A program made the translations under genes and the position numbers. From JBBQWS01 sp038210415 (lineage in GTDB: Bacteria; Actinomycetota; Actinomycetes; Prado026), in the NCBI GenBank assembly GCA_038210415.1, contig JBBQWS010000008.1:1-64000 (forward strand): a DNA stretch of 64,000 nt, written 5' to 3'. This document shows, in pieces, positions 58,661 through 64,000 of this stretch. Every line of letters starts with the position of its first letter. Position 1 is the stretch's first letter. Under the pieces are notes generated by a model that was not told the DNA's origin, did no database searches, and saw only the letters and a list, made by a program, of their open reading frames with translations.

Positions 58661-59667
58661 CGGCGAAGCACAGCGACGAAGTCCTTCGTGAAGCGGGCGT
58701 AATACATCGAGGCCGAGCGGTACATCAGCGGATGCACCTTGAGACCGACGATAGCCCCGGGCGACGACCCGCTGCCGTGCCGGTAGACGAACCCGCTCGG
58801 CCAGGACTTGTTCATGTCCAGGGCGATCGCCCGCTGGACCCCGACCCGTACGAGCGCTGCCGCCATCGCGCTCGGACGCACCTCGTGGCCGTACGCGAAC
58901 ACCAGCGAGCGGTCGGCCCGCTGCCCCAGGGCGGACCGGTTGGCAGTCCACAGCCCACCGTTGGCGATGCCCCACGTGCGGGCGGTGTCAGCGGCGGACG
59001 TCTGCGCTACGCCCTGGTCGACGAGCAGGCGGAGGTTCTGCCGGACGGCGACCGTCTGCGGGGTGAGGTGGAAGTCGCGTCCCCATGCCCCGACCGAGAG
59101 CTTGCCGTCGGAAGTGATCTGCATCGCGGCCAGCCGCGGGACGAGCGCTCGGACCATCGTGTGGTCGACGTAGTAGCCGCCGTCGGCGTCCTTGAGCATG
59201 AAGCCGCCGTTGAACGCCGCGACCATGCGGGGCACCCAGGTGGACGGCTGGTTGTCGGCCTTGGTGGACGGGCTCCCCTCGGGGACCTTGTAGCCCGGGA
59301 TGAATCGGAACGACACGACCGACGGGTCGATCCACATCAGCCCGACAGAGCCCCCAGCCACGGTGGCCAGATAGGTCGCCGCGACTCCGTTGACGACCGA
59401 ACCCGCTGCGCGCCAGGTGACGCCGGGCACGTTCGGAGGTGACAGGTGCGGGACGGGCGAACTGGGGAAGCTCGAGGCTGCGGCCTTCTTGGGGGTGGCG
59501 CTGGCGGGGACGGAGGAAGGCGGAGATCCGGATACCGCGGCGGGCGCGCCGGCTCCTGACGACCCGGCGGAGCAGCCGGCCAGGACCAGCGCCACGGCGG
59601 ACAGCGCCACGGCGGACCTTGCGAGGGGTAGGCGGCCGGAGGCAGCCGTCATCGGCCGAGCAGTCAT
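58657..59667 (-). CDS. Phosphodiester-glycosidase-like (DUF2233/NAGPA) lipoprotein
   Basis: 336 residues from ATG 59667. Signal peptide with lipobox LVLAGC. The domain includes MWIDPSVVSFRFIPGY, AAFNGGFMLKDADGGYYVDH, KLSVGAWGRDFHLTP and ALDMNKSWPSGFVYRH, matching the phosphodiester glycosidase / exopolysaccharide-biosynthesis NAGPA family (FNGGF and the LDMN motif are the conserved core). Enzymes of this type remove GlcNAc-1-P caps or cleave sugar phosphodiesters. A paralogue lies at 62822-63988 on the other side of the dprE operon, suggesting a wall-glycan role. Confidence 0.8.
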   Translation of the reverse strand: MTARPMTAASGRLPLARSAVALSAVALVLAGCSAGSSGAGAPAAVSGSPPSSVPASATPKKAAASSFPSSPVPHLSPPNVPGVTWRAAGSVVNGVAATYLATVAGGSVGLMWIDPSVVSFRFIPGYKVPEGSPSTKADNQPSTWVPRMVAAFNGGFMLKDADGGYYVDHTMVRALVPRLAAMQITSDGKLSVGAWGRDFHLTPQTVAVRQNLRLLVDQGVAQTSAADTARTWGIANGGLWTANRSALGQRADRSLVFAYGHEVRPSAMAAALVRVGVQRAIALDMNKSWPSGFVYRHGSGSSPGAIVGLKVHPLMYRSASMYYARFTKDFVAVLRR

Positions 59668-59766
59668 GCTTCGAACGTACGTAGCCCGGTTGAGCCCGCT
59701 GCGTGAGATTCCTGAGTTTTTGCCGAGAGATGGCTCACGTCCGCCGGCGTCCGGGTCGGCCGTTAG

Positions 59767-59808
59767 TCTCTGAATGCCGCTCGAGGCTCTCTGAATGCCG
59801 CTCGAGGC
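59767..59808. repeat. Perfect 21-bp tandem duplication upstream of the DPPR synthase gene
   Basis: The unit beginning TCTCTGAATGCC and ending GCTCGAGGC is repeated without change at 59767-59787 and 59788-59808, 41 bp before GTG 59849. Likely a recent slippage; it may alter promoter spacing. Confidence 0.85.
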
Positions 59809-59848
59809 GGTGACTTGAGATGGCGCTGACCTGGAAGGCGGTGACGAC

Positions 59849-60727
59849 GTGGCCCGGCGCTCGATGCCGCTCCTGCGCGCCGTGCGCCCCAAACAGTGGA
59901 TCAAGAACGTGCTGGTCGCCGCGGCCCCGCTCGCCGCCGGCTCGTTGTTCGACGGCCAGACCCCGCGCAAGGTCCTCGTGGCCTTCGTCGCCTTCTGTCT
60001 GGCCTCGGGCGCCGGATACCTCGTCAACGACCTGGTCGACGTCGAGGCCGATCGGCACCACCCCACGAAGAAGTACCGCCCGATGGCCAGCGGCGAGATC
60101 AGCCCGCGTTCGGCAGTCGCTGCCGCGGTGGTGCTCGCCGCGGCAGCGATGGCGCTGGGCTTGACCCTGGGCGCTCCGCGCCTGGCCCTCGTGCTCGGCG
60201 TCTACCTCGCGGTGACGATCTCGTACTCGCTGGGGATCAAGACCCAACCGGTGTTCGAGCTGGCCGCGGTCGCGTCCGGGTTCGTCCTGCGCGCCATCGC
60301 CGGAGCGGCGGTCACCGGGCTCCCGCTTACCCAGTGGTTCCTGCTCGTCGCTTCGTTCGGCTCGCTGTTCATGGTGGCCGGCAAGCGGTCCGCCGAGCTG
60401 AAGGCCGCGCAGGACGACGGCGCGGAGGCGCGACCATCGGTCACCCTCTACTCCGCGAGCTACCTGAACTTCGTCTGGAGCGTCTCGGCGGCCGGTGCGA
60501 TCTTCGCGTACGCGCTGTGGTCGTTCGAGGTCGGCGCGACCAGCGGCCAGGTCTCCTGGGCGCAGGTGTCCGTCGCGCCGTTCGTCCTCGCCATCCTGCG
60601 CTACGCCGTCGACATCGACCGGGGTCGGGCCAGCTCGCCCGAGGACGTCGTGCTTCGGGACCGTGGCCTTCAGGTCCTCGGAGTCGTCTGGCTGGCCACC
60701 TTCGTCCTGGCGGCCAACGGTGTCTGA
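59849..60727 (+). CDS. Decaprenyl-phosphate phosphoribosyltransferase (UbiA family)
   Basis: 292 residues from GTG 59849. UbiA-type prenyltransferase with NDLVDVEADRHHPTKKYRP, the Asp-rich Mg/prenyl-phosphate motif, and SYSLGIKTQPVFELAAV as the second loop; about eight helices. The RPKQWIKNVLV N-terminus is that of mycobacterial Rv3806c (UbiA), which transfers phosphoribosyl from PRPP to decaprenyl phosphate. Together with the next two genes it makes decaprenylphosphoryl-arabinose, the donor for arabinan chains of the wall. Confidence 0.9.
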   Translation: MARRSMPLLRAVRPKQWIKNVLVAAAPLAAGSLFDGQTPRKVLVAFVAFCLASGAGYLVNDLVDVEADRHHPTKKYRPMASGEISPRSAVAAAVVLAAAAMALGLTLGAPRLALVLGVYLAVTISYSLGIKTQPVFELAAVASGFVLRAIAGAAVTGLPLTQWFLLVASFGSLFMVAGKRSAELKAAQDDGAEARPSVTLYSASYLNFVWSVSAAGAIFAYALWSFEVGATSGQVSWAQVSVAPFVLAILRYAVDIDRGRASSPEDVVLRDRGLQVLGVVWLATFVLAANGV

Positions 60728-62048
60728 GCTGGTCGCAGGCTGGGGCCGCACCGCCGCGACGGCGGCAACCGTGGCGCGGCCGACCGATCAGGCGCAGGTT
60801 CTCGAACTCATCGGCTCGGCCGGCAGCCGGGGTCTCGTCGCCCGGGGGCTCGGCCGGTCGTACGGCGACCCGGCGCAGAACGCCGGGGGGCTGGTGCTCG
60901 ACCTCGCAGCGTTCGACCAGGTGCTCTCCGCCGACCTCGAGCGCGGGTCGGTGCGTGCGCAGGCCGGAGCCAGCCTCGACACCCTGCTGCGGCTCGTCGT
61001 GCCGTGCGGGTGGTTCGTACCGGTCACGCCGGGCACCCGCATGGTCACCGTCGGCGGGGCGATCGCGGCGGACGTGCACGGCAAGAACCACCACCGCGAC
61101 GGCTCGTTCGGCCGGCACGTCGAGAGCTTCGAGCTCGCGCTGCCCGACGGCACGGTCCGCACCGTCACGCCCGAGGGCGACCCCGAGCTGTTCTGGGGTA
61201 CCTGCGGTGGCATGGGGCTCACCGGCGTGATCCTCACAGCGACCCTCCGACTGATCAGGGCGCCGACCTCGTTGATGCGGGTCGACACCGAACGCGCGGC
61301 CGATCTCGACGAGCTGCTTGCCCACTTGGTCGACGCCGAGGACCGGCACCGTTACAGCGTGGCCTGGATCGACAGCCTCGCCACCGGACGGCACGCGGGC
61401 CGGGGCATCGTGACCTCGGGCGAGCACGCCACCCTCGCCGACGTGGGCGACCGGGCGCCCGACTACGCGCCCAAGGTGCTGGCTGCGGCGCCGGGCTGGG
61501 TGCCGCCCGGGCTGCTGAACCGCGCCAGCATCACGGCGTTCAACGAAGCATGGTTCCGCAAGGCCCCCCGGCACCAGGAGGGCGCTCTGCACCCCATCGA
61601 GGCGTTCTTCCACCCGCTCGACGGTGTGCGCGGCTGGAACCGGTTGTACGGCCCGCGCGGCTTCCTGCAGTACCAGTGCGTGGTGCCGGACGAGGCGACG
61701 CTGCGAACGATCCTGGGCCGGCTCTCGGCGGGCAGAGTGCCCTCGTTCCTGGCCGTGCTCAAGCGGTTCGGGGCCGCCTCGCCCGGCCCGCTGTCGTTCC
61801 CGCGTCCCGGCTGGACGCTCGCGATCGACGTCCCGGCGGCCACGCCTGGGCTCGGCCCGGTGCTCGACGGGCTCGACGAGCTCGTTGCCGGAGCCGGCGG
61901 CTCGCTCTACCTCGCGAAGGACTCCCGCGTGCGGCCTGAGCTGGTGCCGGCCCTCTTCCCCGAGCTGGCGGCGTGGCGGCGGCTGCGCGACCGGGTCGAC
62001 CCCGACCGACGGCTCGTCTCGGACCAGTCCAGGAGGCTCTCGCTGTGA
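60720..62048 (+). CDS. dprE1: Decaprenylphosphoryl-beta-D-ribose 2-oxidase
   Basis: 442 residues from GTG 60720, overlapping the preceding stop by 8 bases. FAD-binding RGLGRSYGDPAQNAGG near 45 and GGAIAADVHGKNHHRDGSFG near 115 (FAD-contacting His) match DprE1; later GPRGFLQYQCVVP, KRFGAASPGPLSFPRPGWTL and SLYLAKDSRVRPEL complete it. It oxidises the 2' hydroxyl of decaprenylphosphoryl-ribose. The residue aligned with Cys387 of M. tuberculosis DprE1 is Ala368 (codon 61821-61823). Confidence 0.93.
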   Translation: MSELVAGWGRTAATAATVARPTDQAQVLELIGSAGSRGLVARGLGRSYGDPAQNAGGLVLDLAAFDQVLSADLERGSVRAQAGASLDTLLRLVVPCGWFVPVTPGTRMVTVGGAIAADVHGKNHHRDGSFGRHVESFELALPDGTVRTVTPEGDPELFWGTCGGMGLTGVILTATLRLIRAPTSLMRVDTERAADLDELLAHLVDAEDRHRYSVAWIDSLATGRHAGRGIVTSGEHATLADVGDRAPDYAPKVLAAAPGWVPPGLLNRASITAFNEAWFRKAPRHQEGALHPIEAFFHPLDGVRGWNRLYGPRGFLQYQCVVPDEATLRTILGRLSAGRVPSFLAVLKRFGAASPGPLSFPRPGWTLAIDVPAATPGLGPVLDGLDELVAGAGGSLYLAKDSRVRPELVPALFPELAAWRRLRDRVDPDRRLVSDQSRRLSL

Positions 62049-62803
62049 TCGACGCACTCGGTGAACCGCAGACGGTGGCAGTGCTCGGTGGCACCTCCGA
62101 GATCGCTCTGGCCATCACGACCCGGCTGGCCGCCGGACGTACCCGCCGCGTGCTGCTGGCCGGACGCGACGAAGCGGCGCTGGCCGACGCTCGGGTCGGA
62201 GTGCTCGCGGCGGGTGCGTCCGACGTCGAGACATTCCCGCTCGACGCCGCGGACACCACCGGCCACGACGCACTCGTCGAGCAGCTGTTCGCGGGCGGTG
62301 ACGTCGATGTCGTACTGCTGGCTTTCGGGCTGCTCGGTGACCAGAGCGAGGCCGAGGCCGACCCCGACCGGGCCGTAGAGGTGGCTTCGGTCAACTACGT
62401 CGGCGCGCTGTCGCTCGGGCTGCGGGTCGCGAACCGGCTCAAGCGGCAGGGGCACGGTGCGTTGGTGGTGCTGTCGTCGGTCGCCGGCGAGCGGGCCCGG
62501 AAGTCCAACTTCGTGTATGGGTCGAGCAAGGCCGGGCTGGACGCGTTCGCGCAGGGGCTCGGCGACTCGTTGCAGGGCAGCGGGGTCAGGGTCGTGATCG
62601 TCCGGCCGGGGTTCGTCCGCGGCAAGATGACGGCCGGCCTTCCGGAGGCCCCGATGGCCACGACACCTGAGGCGGTCGCCGAAGCGGTGGTCAAGGCGTT
62701 GCGTACCGGGCGCGAGATCGTCTGGGTGCCGGGCCAGCTGCGCCTGGTGATGTCCGGGCTGCGGCACCTGCCCCGCCCGGTGTTCCGCCGCCTCAAGATC
62801 TGA
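62045..62803 (+). CDS. dprE2: Decaprenylphosphoryl-D-2-keto-erythro-pentose reductase
   Basis: 252 residues from GTG 62045 (GTGA overlap). Short-chain dehydrogenase with LGGTSEIALAIT as the NAD-binding loop, SSVAGERARKSNFVYGSSKA (Ser, Tyr and Lys catalytic residues) and PGFVRGKMTAG, the usual DprE2 pattern. It reduces the 2-keto intermediate from DprE1 to decaprenylphosphoryl-arabinose. Third gene of the operon. Confidence 0.93.
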   Translation: MIDALGEPQTVAVLGGTSEIALAITTRLAAGRTRRVLLAGRDEAALADARVGVLAAGASDVETFPLDAADTTGHDALVEQLFAGGDVDVVLLAFGLLGDQSEAEADPDRAVEVASVNYVGALSLGLRVANRLKRQGHGALVVLSSVAGERARKSNFVYGSSKAGLDAFAQGLGDSLQGSGVRVVIVRPGFVRGKMTAGLPEAPMATTPEAVAEAVVKALRTGREIVWVPGQLRLVMSGLRHLPRPVFRRLKI

Positions 62804-62821
62804 GCCGGCGGAACGTCCGGG

Positions 62822-63988
62822 TCAGGGTGCGGCCAGAACCTGGAACGAGTCGCGCTTGTATTTGTTCAGGAACCGGTTGCAGCTCTCGGCGATGTTCGGG
62901 TCGAGCTTGGCGCACACCGGTGCCCCAGTGCTCGTGTGGGTGAAGTAGAAGCCAGCCACCCACCAGTTGTTCATGTCGAGCACCATCGCCCGGACGACGC
63001 CGGCGCGAACCAGGGTGTCGGCCATCGACTGGGCGGACAGCCCCGGCGAGCCGAGGTAGATCAGGCTTCCGTCCGCGCGTACGCCCACGGCCGATCGCCA
63101 GGCCAGCGTCTCCCCGTGCGTCGTCGCCCCCCAGACGAATCCGGCGCCCGGCTGCACCATCGACTTGCCGTTGTCGACGATCAGGTCGAGGTTCTGCAGC
63201 ACGACCGAGGTGCTCGGCGTCATGGACACGTCGCGGCCCCACGCCCCCACGGTGAGGCTGCCGTCCTTGCCGAACACCGCAGACGCCTTGCCCGCGACCA
63301 ACGGCGCGACCGTCGTGCCCTGGTAGTAGTAGCCGCCTCGGGCGTCGGCGAGCCGGAAGCCGCCGTTGAAGTTGGCCAGCACCGACGGCCAGAACTGCTT
63401 GGGCAGGGCGCCGTTCGACGGGTTGGGACCACCGGGCTCGATGTAGCCGGGCACCAGCATCTGATGGGTGAGCTTGGTGTCGATCCACATCAAGGACGCC
63501 AGCACGCTCGTGTGCACCGAGTCGGGGCGGACCCGGGCGACGTAGATCGCGCTGAGGCCGTGGACTGGCGAGCCGACCGGCTGCCACACGCCTTCACCAG
63601 GGACGGCGGATGACGCCGGGGACACCAGCGTCGACGGCGGGTTGAGGTGCGCGTGGGTGGTCAGCGGGGGAGTGGTCGACGCACTGGCCGACGGCGGGTT
63701 GATGAGGGCGTTCTCGGTGGGCTGTCCGCCGACCGGCACGGTGGCGAAGTGTGCGTAGTAGAAGTCCTCGGCCTTCGCCACGACGGGGCCGAGGTGGTTG
63801 TCGCGTCCCCACTCAGCGAGCAGGACGGAGACCGGCTCGCCGTTGGAGTCGCGGACGTACGGGACAAAAGTGACCCCGAACCAGATCGCCCCGAGTGCGA
63901 AGAGCGCACCAACGCCGACCATGATGCGCCGGCGGACGTAACGGCCACGCGTCATCGGGCGGTTCTTGCGGCGCTGGCGCCGGCTCAA
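62822..63988 (-). CDS. Phosphodiester-glycosidase-like membrane protein (second paralogue), possibly extending past the window
   Basis: 388 residues if TTG 63988 is the start (AGGAAG just upstream); ATG 63955 is an alternative, and the frame remains open to the window end. One N-terminal helix (about 21-45) anchors it. The domain shares MWIDTKLTHQMLVPGY, ANFNGGFRLADARGGYY, SLTVGAWGRDVSMTP and VLDMNNWWVAGFYF with the lipoprotein at 58657-59667, marking paralogues flanking the dprE operon. It lacks the lipobox. Likely acts on envelope glycans. Confidence 0.8.
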   Translation of the reverse strand: MSRRQRRKNRPMTRGRYVRRRIMVGVGALFALGAIWFGVTFVPYVRDSNGEPVSVLLAEWGRDNHLGPVVAKAEDFYYAHFATVPVGGQPTENALINPPSASASTTPPLTTHAHLNPPSTLVSPASSAVPGEGVWQPVGSPVHGLSAIYVARVRPDSVHTSVLASLMWIDTKLTHQMLVPGYIEPGGPNPSNGALPKQFWPSVLANFNGGFRLADARGGYYYQGTTVAPLVAGKASAVFGKDGSLTVGAWGRDVSMTPSTSVVLQNLDLIVDNGKSMVQPGAGFVWGATTHGETLAWRSAVGVRADGSLIYLGSPGLSAQSMADTLVRAGVVRAMVLDMNNWWVAGFYFTHTSTGAPVCAKLDPNIAESCNRFLNKYKRDSFQVLAAP

Positions 63989-64000
63989 CGGCTTCCTGTC

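Noticed and set aside
1..64000. tRNA or rRNA genes
   Set aside because: No cloverleaf-like sequences or conserved rRNA segments were recognised in the intergenic regions examined by eye.

Overview
The window is high-GC, densely packed actinobacterial chromosome. Evidence: strong G/C bias at third codon positions, many GTG starts, 4-bp ATGA/GTGA stop-start overlaps, frequent CGTACG, a SigD/ShbA-type sigma factor with an RsdA-like anti-sigma factor, and a decaprenylphosphoryl-arabinose block (phosphoribosyltransferase, DprE1, DprE2). A member of the Propionibacteriales/Nocardioidaceae or a related order would fit, but the genus cannot be fixed from the window. No rRNA, tRNA, CRISPR array, phage or intact insertion sequence was seen.

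Layout. 1-3079: lipase C-terminus, then a LolA-like protein and an ABC-2 exporter on the minus strand. 3080-3681: decayed sequence. 3682-7353: glycosylation operon (4-epimerase with a Cys/His insert, GT2, DUF2064 transferase, membrane GT87/MptB-like transferase). 7564-10055: DUF4389 protein, GNAT, phosphoesterase remnant. 10088-11617: DHA2 drug exporter. 11806-19009: catabolic operon (GH13 enzyme, glycerol-kinase-like FGGY kinase, two FAD oxidoreductases, D-hydroxyacid dehydrogenase). 19146-19353: two tiny paralogous peptides. 19425-26568: ACR3 arsenite pump, ApbE, a frameshifted GGDEF gene, NagA, reductase, TauE exporter. 26569-27273: dead methyltransferase between inverted copies of a dispersed repeat.

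27274-32402 and 42467-54347 form a choline / glycine-betaine / one-carbon theme: dimethylglycine (sarcosine) dehydrogenase-like enzyme, choline dehydrogenase, NAD-dependent formate dehydrogenase FdsGBAD, betaine-aldehyde dehydrogenase, a ProU/OpuA-type importer with a fused double permease, and FolD. The likely flow is choline or betaine import, choline to betaine, demethylation onto tetrahydrofolate, and C1 disposal through FolD and formate to CO2 with NADH gain. This flow is inferred from families and adjacency.

Between these blocks lie a secreted lipoprotein and an acidic secreted protein, the sigD/rsdA-type pair with a shared promoter-like motif, an EamA transporter, a divergent ROK repressor/xylA pair with a visible operator, and a two-component system with a phased direct-repeat box. 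54352-56719 holds a DinB-like protein, a TetR/SnoaL-like divergent pair and a wrecked PemK/MazF toxin-antitoxin pair. 56793-63988 is a cell-envelope block: an M15-like putative metallopeptidase, a lipoprotein hydrolase, two phosphodiester-glycosidase-like proteins, and the DPPR synthase-dprE1-dprE2 operon.

The most notable observations are the duplicated ECF-type promoter motif, the dispersed repeat bracketing a pseudogene, three separate inactivated loci (methyltransferase, GGDEF, toxin-antitoxin), a natural Ala in DprE1 at the benzothiazinone-reactive Cys position, and the tandem 33-residue peptides.
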